DNA from: Sphingomonas sp. LR60
GTDB taxonomy: Bacteria > Pseudomonadota > Alphaproteobacteria > Sphingomonadales > Sphingomonadaceae
Direction of reading: 5' to 3'
DNA: 64,000 nucleotides
Assembly (NCBI RefSeq): GCF_036855935.1
Contig: NZ_JASPFK010000001.1
Location: 2,482,501-2,546,500, forward strand
Shown here piece by piece: positions 42,681 through 50,402 of this stretch. Every line of letters starts with the position of its first letter. Position 1 is the stretch's first letter. Below the pieces are notes generated by a model. That model was not told where the DNA came from. It made no database searches and was given only the letters and a program-made list of their open reading frames with translations. The translations under genes and the position numbers were made by a program.

Positions 42681-42754
42681 GATTTGCTATATGACAGGTC
42701 ACGAGCTATGCGTGCCTAAGTATCTGCCCGGCCTTGTGAATTTAGATCAAGTGG

Positions 42755-44260
42755 GTGTTTAGGGAAAAGCCGGGGGCGGCGTTGAAGGGTTCACTAACTC
42801 GATCTGTCATGCGCGGTGCCGCGCTTACGTTTGGCTCGAGAGCTGGCTTGATGTTGGCCAACATCATCGCGCTGGGCATAACCGCCCGGCTGATCTCGCC
42901 TGCGGAGTTTGGGCGGTTTACCATCATCCAGCTTCTGATCGGCATTCTTGGCGTATTCCCTTATGCCGTCGGCCAGGCATTGATCAGGATCGAGAGCAAG
43001 GGCGCGGCGGGAACCGGCTTGGCCATCGTCGGCCTGTTGGCGCTGACCGCCGACTTTCTGGTGCTGGCATTGGTGCCGGTAATCGAGCAGTTCTTCAGCA
43101 TCGTCATCAGCGGGACCGAGCTATCCCTCGTTCTCCTGACGATCCCGCTGCTGTTCCTATCCTTTCTGGCTGATGCGCTCGTACGAAAGAACCTGAAGTT
43201 CGGGGCGGCGACCTTCGCGGAAACGGGATCGCAGGTCGTTGGCCTTTACTTCCTGACGTGCTTGCTCGCCCTTCTCGGATTCGGGCCGCTGTCGTTGCTC
43301 ATCGGGTTGGTCGTTCAAGCCGGACTCTGGTTGGCGTTCCTCTGTATGAGTGGACTGTTCGGCCTGATCGATGCTCCGACGCGGGACGCGATAAGAGGCT
43401 ATAGGGATGCCGCCTGGTTTTCCCTGATGGGATGCGCAAGCTACGTTGCTCTCAACGGCGACAACTACGTCGTCGGCCGGACCATGGATGCGGCTGCGCT
43501 CGGCGTTTATTCGCGTGCCTACAATTTGATGAACAAGCCGGTGAACCTCATCGGCGCTTCGATCAGCAACGTATTCTACCCCGCAGTCGTCGAGCTGCGC
43601 GGCGATCGCCAGCGGCTGAAGGCAGCGTACATGAAGGCGACGACCGCGGCGGCTTTCCTGGCGTTGCCGGGTGCCGCGCTGGCCTTTCTGTTCTCCGCCG
43701 TTCTCGTCAAAATCGTTCTGGGCGATGGCTGGACCTCGGCGATCGTGCCTTTTCAGGTCCTGAGCATCGGCCTGTTCTTCCGAGTCCATGTGAAGGTCGC
43801 CGAGGCGGTCGCTTTCGCGGCCAGCAACGTTCTTTCTTCGTTTTGGCGGCAAGTCGTGTTCGCGATCGCTGTCATTTTCGCCAGCGCGCTCGGAAGCCGA
43901 TACGGCCTCGCCGGCGTGACGGCACTGGTTGTCGTGGCGATCGCAGCGTTTCACGCGTTGATCGTGGCGCTCGCGAACAAGCAGACGCAAACGTCCATTC
44001 TCGAATGGGTGGTGTGCATGACAGCGCCGGTCGCCATCACCGCGGCGGCACTCCTATGCTCGATCGCATTGCCGTCGAAGTATTTTGACGGCTCGGTGTT
44101 CGGCCATGCGATCATGCAGGGGACGATCTTCGCATTGGTATTCGGCTGCGGCGTTGTCGCCACCCTCCTCGTCTGGCCCTCATCCCAGTTGGGATCGCTG
44201 CTGGCACCGCTGACCCGGCACCTGCCGATCAAGCGCTTTATGCCACCTCGGGCGACCTGA
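42755..44260 (+). CDS. Polysaccharide flippase (Wzx/WzxC-like)
   Basis: 501 residues with about fourteen hydrophobic segments, in the MATE/oligosaccharide flippase superfamily. The start region GAALTFGSRAGLMLANIIAL and ITARLISPAEFGRFTIIQLL, then NGDNYVVGRTMDAAALGVYS, are typical of WzxC-type exporters that move lipid-linked oligosaccharides across the inner membrane. The first start is a GTG at 42755; a TTG at 42782 and an ATG at 42809 are possible alternatives. It is the only intact gene of the island polysaccharide cluster. Confidence 0.9.
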   Translation: MFREKPGAALKGSLTRSVMRGAALTFGSRAGLMLANIIALGITARLISPAEFGRFTIIQLLIGILGVFPYAVGQALIRIESKGAAGTGLAIVGLLALTADFLVLALVPVIEQFFSIVISGTELSLVLLTIPLLFLSFLADALVRKNLKFGAATFAETGSQVVGLYFLTCLLALLGFGPLSLLIGLVVQAGLWLAFLCMSGLFGLIDAPTRDAIRGYRDAAWFSLMGCASYVALNGDNYVVGRTMDAAALGVYSRAYNLMNKPVNLIGASISNVFYPAVVELRGDRQRLKAAYMKATTAAAFLALPGAALAFLFSAVLVKIVLGDGWTSAIVPFQVLSIGLFFRVHVKVAEAVAFAASNVLSSFWRQVVFAIAVIFASALGSRYGLAGVTALVVVAIAAFHALIVALANKQTQTSILEWVVCMTAPVAITAAALLCSIALPSKYFDGSVFGHAIMQGTIFALVFGCGVVATLLVWPSSQLGSLLAPLTRHLPIKRFMPPRAT

Positions 44261-44271
44261 CGCCCGCACTA

Positions 44272-44294
44272 TAGCCTCCCTTTGCTGGAGGCTA
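44272..44294 (+). terminator. Hairpin after the flippase gene
   Basis: TAGCCTCC (44272-44279) and GGAGGCTA (44287-44294) form a perfect stem with a 7-base loop, 11 bases after the flippase stop. There is no clear T-run. Confidence 0.65.
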
Positions 44295-44321
44295 GTACGA
44301 GACAGAAGGTCTATCGACATC

Positions 44322-44696
44322 ATGAACGAACGCATTGATATCAGGCGCGGTGACATCGTCGATGTCGATCTGGGTGGCGCCAGGGGCGTTGAAAAGATGA
44401 ATTATGGGACGATCAACTCACGTCCCTGCATCGTCGTCCAGAACGATCGGGGAAACACGGTGTCTCCGCTGACGCAGGTCGTCCCGCTCACCGGCGAGCA
44501 GCAGTTCAAGGGATATCCAGTGCAGGTCCTGCTAAAGGCATCCGAGATTTTGATGCCAAACAGCATCGATTCATCGGCCGAGTGCGGTCATGTGCGGACG
44601 ATCGATCGCCGCCGGATCATCAATCGTCGCGGATTCGTAAGGGCGGAAGCGATGGACCGCATTGATCAGGCGTTGAGGATTAGCTTGTCGCTTTAG
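44322..44696 (+). CDS. MazF/PemK-like toxin, solitary
   Basis: 124 residues. IRRGDIVDVDLGGARG and SRPCIVVQNDRGNTVSPLTQ are the MazF/PemK core strands; LMPNSIDSSAECGHVRTIDR is the third. Active members are sequence-specific endoribonucleases paired with a labile antitoxin. No antitoxin-like ORF is seen just upstream; the small gene downstream is on the other strand. It may be a stand-alone MazF, or the antitoxin has been lost. Confidence 0.87.
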   Translation: MNERIDIRRGDIVDVDLGGARGVEKMNYGTINSRPCIVVQNDRGNTVSPLTQVVPLTGEQQFKGYPVQVLLKASEILMPNSIDSSAECGHVRTIDRRRIINRRGFVRAEAMDRIDQALRISLSL

Positions 44697-44728
44697 CGGC
44701 GCTGGGCTTTCATTCAACCGCCTCGCCG

Positions 44729-44968
44729 TCACTCGCTCCGTCGGCGACTGATCGAGGAGAGGGCCGTCGCCGCGAACCCGCGGAAGATCGGCTGCCAGTA
44801 GTTGCCGCACTCCGCCCATGGGACATCGTCGAGCGTGCCGTCGCGGCGGCTCTCCCATAGATCCTCGGCGACCTGCTCGATCAGGGCCTCGTCGTGGAGC
44901 CCGGAGCCGTCGCATAGCGCGCACGGTCGGTTGTGGCCGATCCCTGGTGGCGCGCGATCAGCGGCCAT
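44729..44968 (-). CDS. Small protein of unknown function
   Basis: 79 residues from ATG 44968, four bases after the YozE-like gene. It contains two close cysteine pairs in PCALCDGSG, and a conserved-looking DLWESRRDGTLDDVPWAECG. A damaged copy of its C-terminal half lies at 39911-40000, which shows it belongs to a spreading or duplicated segment. Function is unknown. Confidence 0.65.
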   Translation of the reverse strand: MAADRAPPGIGHNRPCALCDGSGLHDEALIEQVAEDLWESRRDGTLDDVPWAECGNYWQPIFRGFAATALSSISRRRSE

Positions 44969-44971
44969 CGA

Positions 44972-45208
44972 TCAGTATGCCGCCCAGTCGAGCTCAGCGT
45001 CGTCGACCGCTTCAAACATGTCGCCGTCCGCCTGAAGCGCGCGCAGCCGCGCGCGAACGTCTTCCGGGTTGCCCTGCTTCGGGAACGCGCGATCGGCCAC
45101 GGCGCCGGCCGCCAGCGTGCCGATCAGCCCGCCCCTATCCTTCTGCGTCAGGATCCACTCGCCGAACGCCAGCGAGCGCGCCGGTGCGATACCTTCGATC
45201 CGCATCAT
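44972..45208 (-). CDS. YozE-SAM-like small protein
   Basis: 78 residues from ATG 45208. FGEWILTQKDRGGLIGTLAA followed by ADRAFPKQGNPEDVRARLRA resembles the YozE_SAM_like fold, a short helical domain common in mobile elements. It may bind DNA or protein; the role is unknown. It forms a pair with the downstream gene at 44968. The longer frame upstream overlaps the opposite-strand gene at 45314 and is not used. Confidence 0.75.
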   Translation of the reverse strand: MMRIEGIAPARSLAFGEWILTQKDRGGLIGTLAAGAVADRAFPKQGNPEDVRARLRALQADGDMFEAVDDAELDWAAY

Positions 45209-45313
45209 GTCCGTGTCCTCGATCAGTCTGCCCGCAGCGGCGACTCGCCAGCGGCGTTTCTGGCCACCTGATGCACCCGCGAGCCCGCGCGATCCAGTCT
45301 TTTTGTTCTCGCA

Positions 45314-45862
45314 ATGTTCCGGCATATCCGGCGCATGGTCGGGCAGCCAAAATCGCTCTACGACCTCCGCAAGGTGGAGGGTGCTGTCAACGTCACCTGC
45401 AAGACGTGCGGCAAGTCGCGACTGTACGATCTCGAGGAGCTGATCAAATCGCGGACGTTCCAGCGCCAGTCGACGGACTGGGAGGTGGTGATCCGCGAAA
45501 TGCCCTGCTGGCACTGCGATGACCGCACCGGAACGCGCGTCGCCATCGTCCCCTATGCCGCCAACGATCGCGAGCTGCGCGCGCGCCGTGCCGAGATGCT
45601 TATCATGAACCTTGCGCTGGCTGTCTTGAAGGACTCGACGGTCCGCGCGACGCAGATCGGCGTCGACACACCTGCTGTCCGCCTAGCGCTGCGCGTGCTT
45701 CGGCCGTTCTTACCTGATAGCTCTCTGCTCGTCCGGTTCTGGAATGAAGGCCAGGCAGCCATCGGTGTGCCAGCGAACGAGGTGCACTTCGCTCATGGCT
45801 GGATCGCGCAGGCGCTTGTGAAGCAGGGACACTCGGTCTGGGCTGAGTTCCGGATAGGATAG
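45314..45862 (+). CDS. Protein with two CxxC knuckles, unknown function
   Basis: 182 residues from ATG 45314 (an ATG at 45335 is an alternative). NVTCKTCGKSRLYDLEELI and MPCWHCDDRTGTRVA give two CxxC pairs, suggesting one zinc ribbon. The C-terminal two thirds are helical and rich in Leu/Ala. I do not recognise a family; a DNA- or RNA-binding role is only a guess. Confidence 0.68.
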   Translation: MFRHIRRMVGQPKSLYDLRKVEGAVNVTCKTCGKSRLYDLEELIKSRTFQRQSTDWEVVIREMPCWHCDDRTGTRVAIVPYAANDRELRARRAEMLIMNLALAVLKDSTVRATQIGVDTPAVRLALRVLRPFLPDSSLLVRFWNEGQAAIGVPANEVHFAHGWIAQALVKQGHSVWAEFRIG

Positions 45863-46033
45863 ATAGCCAGCCCGGTCCGGGCGCTCGCCATCCCACCCGG
45901 GCGGCCTTACGGCCATGCTAGCGTTTGGCTTAATTTTCCAGCCCTTGGCTAAGCTCGGGCGTTCGGCGTAGGCTCACTCCGTACGAGAATACGGTAACTA
46001 GTCGTATCGGCTATGCCGTGATCGGAGGCGTGA

Positions 46034-46450
46034 GTGCACATCATCATCTACATGAGCCGCTTTACGCGCATCCTGGATGATGACGAGCTTGCCTGCTTGT
46101 TTGACACGGCAGCTGAAAAAAATCGCAAAGCCGGCATAACCAGCGTTCTCCTGCACGATAGTCATCGATTGATCCAAGCCATCGAAGGCAAGCGAGAGAC
46201 GATAGCCACCCTCATGGCCAAGCTCGAAAGCGACCCGCGACATCATCAAATCTCACTAGTTCATCGCTCAGCGATCCAAGCTCGCCAGTTTGACCCTTGG
46301 CACATGAGAGCCGCCCGTCTCGATCCGGGACAGAGCCTCGCCAAGCTGAGCGTCCAGGCCGCCGATTTGCTCAGGTCGACCACCCAAGTACCGGTAAAAG
46401 CTGCGTTCTTCGGATTTTGCCGTTACTCCGCCAAGGCAATCCCTGTTTAG
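46034..46450 (+). CDS. BLUF-domain blue-light sensor
   Basis: 138 residues from a GTG at 46034, with GGAGG five bases upstream. The BLUF (FAD-binding) fold covers about residues 1-95. The photoactive residues fall at the exact AppA spacing: Tyr6, Asn30, Gln48 and Trp89, compared with Tyr21, Asn45, Gln63 and Trp104. The C-terminal tail of about 45 residues has no known output domain, so it is a short BLUF protein that signals by binding a partner. The GAF gene 74 bases downstream on the same strand is the obvious candidate. Confidence 0.93.
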   Translation: MHIIIYMSRFTRILDDDELACLFDTAAEKNRKAGITSVLLHDSHRLIQAIEGKRETIATLMAKLESDPRHHQISLVHRSAIQARQFDPWHMRAARLDPGQSLAKLSVQAADLLRSTTQVPVKAAFFGFCRYSAKAIPV

Positions 46451-46524
46451 CAGATTAGGCTTATGTTGCTGGCTTGCTCAAGGTAGGACCGGTGTGGCCG
46501 TGTCCTTTGCTGAGCGAGACGCGA

Positions 46525-47043
46525 ATGAGCATATCTATCTTCCAGCCGCCACCGATCCCCATCAACGAAGCGGAGCGAGGCGCGGCAGTGTCGGCGAGCG
46601 GAGCATTGAAGACGCTTGATGATCCAGTTCTCCTTGAGATCACGCGAGCTGTCTGCGTACAGATGAGGGTGAGCACGTCATTGCTGTCGATACTTCACGG
46701 TGACACGCAGTATGTCGTTGCCGCAAATGGGTTTGTGACTGGGGCATATCGCCGGCAAAACTCATTCTCAGGCCACGCAGTCGCATCCGGCGAGGACCTG
46801 TTTTTCGTTCCAGATCTACTTGCTGACGATAGATTCGCAGATAATCCTTGGGTGAATGGCGATGCTGGGCGTTTCCGCTTCTACTCCGCTGCGCTCATTC
46901 GATTGGACGGTAAGCACGCCATTGGAGCGATCAGCGCGATTGATCCAGCGCCTCGTTCTAACATCGGCACGGCTGACAGAGAGGCGCTCCTGGCTGCCAC
47001 CAGTGCCGCCGCAACGAGACTTCAACAACTCAGGATAGCCTAA
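46525..47043 (+). CDS. GAF-domain protein
   Basis: 172 residues from ATG 46525. After about 40 residues rich in Pro and Ala, a single GAF domain follows: VSTSLLSILHGDTQYVVAAN, the SGHAVASGEDLFFVPDLLAD motif and RFRFYSAALIRLDGKHAIGA. There is no output domain, as in small GAF proteins that bind a ligand or partner. It stands between BLUF and SRAP genes in the same direction. Confidence 0.87.
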   Translation: MSISIFQPPPIPINEAERGAAVSASGALKTLDDPVLLEITRAVCVQMRVSTSLLSILHGDTQYVVAANGFVTGAYRRQNSFSGHAVASGEDLFFVPDLLADDRFADNPWVNGDAGRFRFYSAALIRLDGKHAIGAISAIDPAPRSNIGTADREALLAATSAAATRLQQLRIA

Positions 47044-47109
47044 TCGCTCGAAGACTTGCCCTTTGAGCCGAAGCCTTGCGAATCAGGCACGCCATGTCAG
47101 CATTGGCGA

Positions 47110-47739
47110 ATGTGTAACCGCTATCGCATGACCGAAGCGCAGATCGCGCTGGCTGCCCGCTACGGCATTGAGGCACCTTTTCCGCCCGATCACACGATAC
47201 CGCCGCCTGAGCTGTTCCCCGACAAGCCGGCGTTCGTCGTACGGCAGGAGGCCGAGGAGCGCATGCTCGACACCATGGCTTGGGGCTTTCCGCACAAGGT
47301 ACCGGGCAAGCGGATCAACAAGGCCACGGGCAAGCCTGTCCTTCTCAACAAGAGCGTGACGAACGTCCGCAACTATACCTCGCCGTTCTGGAGATCGGCG
47401 CTGCTGAACCCGGAGCGGCGGTGCCTGGTGCCGTTCACCAGCTTCAGCGAATATGGGCAGACCCGCGGCGCGGACGGCAAACTACCGCTTTACTGGTTTG
47501 ACGTGCCCAGCCGACCGATCGTCAGCTTCGCTGGAGTGTGGCGATCGACCGAGAGCGGTGCGGTGTTCGCGTTCCTCACGACCGAGCCAAACCCGCTAGT
47601 CGCGCCTATTCATCCCAAAGCGATGCCTGTGCTGCTGCACGAGCAAGACGAGGAGCAATGGCTAACAGCTGACGTGGACCAAGCGATCCTGCTCGCCGCC
47701 CCTTATCCTTCCCAGCTCATGGTGGTTGACCTTGGCTGA
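47110..47739 (+). CDS. SRAP family (YedK/HMCES) abasic-site DNA-protein crosslinker
   Basis: 209 residues. The start ATG 47110 gives MCNRYRMTE, so Cys2 becomes the N-terminal catalytic residue after Met removal, as required. The other active-site parts are visible: NVRNYTSPFWR, the glutamate in FTSFSEYG and the histidine in APIHPKAMPVLLHEQD. SRAP proteins form a thiazolidine link with abasic sites in single-stranded DNA, shielding them from cleavage. Many SRAP genes travel on mobile elements. It follows the GAF gene by 66 bases. Confidence 0.94.
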   Translation: MCNRYRMTEAQIALAARYGIEAPFPPDHTIPPPELFPDKPAFVVRQEAEERMLDTMAWGFPHKVPGKRINKATGKPVLLNKSVTNVRNYTSPFWRSALLNPERRCLVPFTSFSEYGQTRGADGKLPLYWFDVPSRPIVSFAGVWRSTESGAVFAFLTTEPNPLVAPIHPKAMPVLLHEQDEEQWLTADVDQAILLAAPYPSQLMVVDLG

Positions 47740-47840
47740 GGCTTCCGACGCCATACGCGGCCTCGAAAACACGCCCTTAACTATTGAAAGGTATCGAACT
47801 TAGAACGCTTTTTGCGCGTCCTTTAGGGTGAGACGGATTC

Positions 47841-48008
47841 ATGCTGCGCAAAATTATCAGTAGCCGCAAGGCCGCCACAGCGATCGAGTACGGTCTAATA
47901 GCCGCGCTGATCGCGGTTGCCGCAATCGCGGCGATGAAGGGCATCGGCACTCAGCTAAACACCACATATCGCAACACGGCCACTAAGCTCACTGCCTCCG
48001 GCGCGTAA
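47841..48008 (+). CDS. Flp/TadA-type IVb pilin
   Basis: 55 residues from ATG 47841 to TAA 48008. The sequence SRKAATAIEYGLIAALIAVA is the Flp pilin N-terminal core with the essential Glu5 of the mature form and the following hydrophobic stretch. The prepilin peptidase normally cuts after Gly; here the residue before ATAIEYG is Ala. No other tad/cpa gene is in the window, so it would need assembly genes encoded elsewhere. It may be exported by the host's own Tad system. Confidence 0.9.
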   Translation: MLRKIISSRKAATAIEYGLIAALIAVAAIAAMKGIGTQLNTTYRNTATKLTASGA

Positions 48009-48102
48009 TAGGGTTAAGCACACCTCAGCCTAGGTCTCGCGGTATGACCGCCCGAAAGTGGCATGGGCCACTATCAGCCTGATAGAGGCGGGTGCGCTAT
48101 CG

Positions 48103-48291
48103 TCATTGAAGCGTCGCGGGCTGCTTCAAAAGCTTATACAGCTTGGCGACCTCGTAGAGGCGATCGGCTTCAGCGATTAGGCCAGCGTGAAGCAGCTCGT
48201 TGACCCGATCCTGGAGCCAGTATGGCGTGTCAGGGCCGCGGCGACGCTCAATGGCAATCAACTCGCTCCAATACTCACGGTGTATAGTCAT
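48103..48291 (-). CDS. Small protein of unknown function
   Basis: 62 residues from ATG 48291, directly after the 48292 gene. YWSELIAIERRRGPDTPYWL and LLHAGLIAEADRLYEVAKLY suggest three short helices. It resembles small helical proteins often seen in sphingomonad genomes, but I give no function. Confidence 0.6.
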   Translation of the reverse strand: MTIHREYWSELIAIERRRGPDTPYWLQDRVNELLHAGLIAEADRLYEVAKLYKLLKQPATLQ

Positions 48292-48783
48292 TCAGCTCCC
48301 CGTATGTTGCCCTGACGCCGAAAGCTGATCGAGCTTCCAGGGGCTAATCTCAAGGAGCAGACCCCGCTGGCTCTTGCCGAATGCGCTGAGGGGCACACGC
48401 ACCTGGCTGCGCGCGGTCATCACGATCGCCTCGTTTTCTGTAACAAAGGTAATTGTGCCGATCAGAGGTCCGTAGATGCTGTTCACCTTGGCTCCGACCA
48501 CGATGTCCGAAGTCGTTGCTTGCGAAGCTGGCAGGAAGCGCGGCTTGCCGGTGCGGCCCGAGTAGCTCCATGGGTTGGGACCATATGAGCCTGACGACAT
48601 CGAGGGGAGTGGCGGCAGTGCCTGCGGCGTCGACGACTGAGCCATGGCGGCCCCGGTCAGCAAGGGGAGGCTACAAACGAGGCTAGGTAAGCTCGACGGA
48701 ACATAGCATCTCCTGTCCCAGCAGATCGCTAGTGCGAGGCTCCCATAGAAGCGTGCGTCGCACAAGCCACAGTCTAAGCGCAC
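48292..48783 (-). CDS. Secreted protein of unknown function
   Basis: 163 residues if the GTG at 48783 is used; the true start could be later. A signal-like segment SLPSLVCSLPLLTGAAMAQS is followed by a Pro/Ser-rich linker. The C-terminal half, VVGAKVNSIYGPLIGTITFV with ARSQVRVPLSAFGKSQRGL, has the beta-barrel look of small PRC/YajC-like periplasmic proteins. The stop touches the next gene start. Role unknown. Confidence 0.6.
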   Translation of the reverse strand: MRLDCGLCDARFYGSLALAICWDRRCYVPSSLPSLVCSLPLLTGAAMAQSSTPQALPPLPSMSSGSYGPNPWSYSGRTGKPRFLPASQATTSDIVVGAKVNSIYGPLIGTITFVTENEAIVMTARSQVRVPLSAFGKSQRGLLLEISPWKLDQLSASGQHTGS

Positions 48784-49138
48784 TGTTGCCTATCACCGCG
48801 TACAGTCCGTCGGCGGACGAGTCTCGCCAAACTTAGAACGCCCTTCGACGGGTACAGAGATGCCGCAGGGCGCGTCTAGGAGCAGGGTCAAACCCTGGTG
48901 ACGTCTAGTCCTCAATGGTTAATTTCTCGTCGCCGGGCGCAGTTGCGCTTCCAGCTGCGCGTAAGACACGCGTCCCGCCCTGACTTAGGGGATCGAGCGG
49001 GACGCGGCAGGCCCCCCGGAGAGACCCGCAACCCATCTGCCCGCGCGGCTCTAATCCGACAATAAAGACCGGCGTCCCAAGAAGGGACAGTTTGGGCAAT
49101 CGACTGTTATCGCCGGGAAAATCTGCCGCTGGACGCCG
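48784..49138. other. Gene-free stretch
   Basis: No gene is supported. It contains the hairpin described at 48971-49004. Confidence 0.55.
48971..49004. terminator. Possible terminator hairpin
   Basis: CGTCCCGC (48971-48978) and GCGGGACG (48997-49004) are perfect complements with an 18-base loop. It lies between two minus-strand gene groups. Confidence 0.45.
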
Positions 49139-49384
49139 TCAGGCAGCCTCGTCCAAGCGCACAGCTTCGTTTTGTGATGCTTCGTCGCTGATGAGGTGAA
49201 GCCTGGGTGTATCATCGAGCAGGTCGACGACGCTGCGCCCGACGAGCAAGGCCTTTGCGTACATTGATGCCATCTCCAAGTGCATACGCCGTGCCCGCGC
49301 ATCTATGGCTCGGTGACCACTGGCTCGCGCGGCAGCTTCGCGCTGGCGATAGTAACGGCTAAGTTCCTGATCGATCACGGCCAC
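49139..49384 (-). CDS. Small protein of unknown function
   Basis: 81 residues from a GTG at 49384. It is helical and basic in its first half (YYRQREAAARASGHRAIDAR), followed by MHLEMASMYAKALLVGRSVV. It resembles short sphingomonad-island proteins without known role. Confidence 0.58.
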   Translation of the reverse strand: MAVIDQELSRYYRQREAAARASGHRAIDARARRMHLEMASMYAKALLVGRSVVDLLDDTPRLHLISDEASQNEAVRLDEAA

Positions 49385-49510
49385 ACTCCGAACCCCGATG
49401 TCCTGACCAGTCGATGTATGCTGCTCCGGTTAATACCGCTTCAACAAGGCCAACGGCGGCTCCGAAAGGCACGATCATATTTCCCCGATCAGGCGCCAAA
49501 GCATCACTCC

Positions 49511-49738
49511 TCACTTTTGGAGCAACTGCCTCAACGCCTGCATCTCGGCCGTCCGTAGCCCGTGCTTAAGCGCGTTTTGATTTCCGCGCGGCGCGCCTGG
49601 ATTCGTCCCGCCGTGCATCCTGCATCTCCGCTTGCCCCGCACGGCTGGTGATTGGCACGCCGTGCCCGAGCGGGTCCGGGCTAGGCAACGAGGCGACTGA
49701 TGCGCCTTGTGCATTGGATTGATCGGCAATTCCGGCAT
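49511..49738 (-). CDS. Small HGG-motif protein overlapping the upstream gene
   Basis: 75 residues from ATG 49738, or 67 from the ATG at 49714. CLARTRSGTACQSPAVRGKR followed by CRMHGGTNPGAPRGNQNALK is a conserved motif set seen in many phage and island genes; the Cys and His residues may bind zinc. It shares 173 bases with the 3' end of the 49566-50237 gene in another frame on the same strand. Both frames look coding. Confidence 0.78.
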   Translation of the reverse strand: MPELPINPMHKAHQSPRCLARTRSGTACQSPAVRGKRRCRMHGGTNPGAPRGNQNALKHGLRTAEMQALRQLLQK

Positions 49739-50237
49739 TCGTAACCCCCTGCCCGTTCATGTGTAGTTGTTCGGCGACCACCGCCTGACCGCCCTCGTGA
49801 ACATGCACATGGCGCACTACCTGCTCGCGAGGCTGATGAACCTTCGCCAGTGCCTCCAGCGTGGCACGGCTCTGCGCCTGCGATTTGAGCGCCAGGCTGA
49901 TGTACCGCTGGAATGCGTCAGGGTACTGGCCAACGTTCCGCCATGCCCGCCCCATCAGCTCAGTCGCGGTCGCGTCCAGCATCATGCTCTGGCTCAGGAG
50001 CGCGTTGGTGATAGGCGTCAGGTCACCAGCTGTGATGGTCGCCGCCATCTCTCGCAGCACCTCGCCGACCTCACCCGAATTGCACTTGATCTCGCCACCC
50101 CTGACCGTCTCGCCGGCCATGTGGTTCGTGAGGAAACCGTGACGCAGGAATGGTTCGACACGAAGCTGAGCAAGCGCCTCTCGCGCCTCCTTGCCGTCCG
50201 GCACCACCACCTCAACTGCGTTGTCATCCTTGGCCAT
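49566..50237 (-). CDS. Island protein of unknown function
   Basis: 223 residues from ATG 50237 (MAKDDNAVEVVVPDGKEARE). A helical middle, ALLSQSMMLDATATELMGRA and FQRYISLALKSQAQSRATLE, is followed by a His-rich segment VVRHVHVHEGGQAVVAEQLH and a low-complexity basic tail, much of which overlaps the HGG gene. I cannot assign a function; similar proteins accompany helicase genes in proteobacterial islands and prophages. Confidence 0.72.
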   Translation of the reverse strand: MAKDDNAVEVVVPDGKEAREALAQLRVEPFLRHGFLTNHMAGETVRGGEIKCNSGEVGEVLREMAATITAGDLTPITNALLSQSMMLDATATELMGRAWRNVGQYPDAFQRYISLALKSQAQSRATLEALAKVHQPREQVVRHVHVHEGGQAVVAEQLHMNGQGVTNAGIADQSNAQGASVASLPSPDPLGHGVPITSRAGQAEMQDARRDESRRAARKSKRA

Positions 50238-50274
50238 CGTGCGCCTCCTAAATCGTTCGGGTGTGCGGCCGTTT

Positions 50275-50402
50275 GCTCCACCCCATTTTGCGCCACCTCC
50301 GCTGCTCCACCCCACCCCACCCCCTAATAAGGGGGTGGTGGTGGAGCAGGTTTAGTGCGGCACTGCTCCACCTTGCTCCGCTCCACCTTTGCGGGGTGGA
50401 GC
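50275..50402. repeat. Cluster of six GCTCCACC / GGTGGAGC repeats
   Basis: GCTCCACC occurs at 50275, 50304, 50365 and 50380, and its complement GGTGGAGC at 50340 and 50395. Copies at 50304 and 50340 form a long hairpin (about 50304-50347, loop TAATAA) between the helicase stop and the next gene. Some copies encode the last residues of the helicase (GGAEQGGAVPH region). Iteron-like sites for the helicase-initiator, or a strong terminator plus operator, are both possible. Confidence 0.7.
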
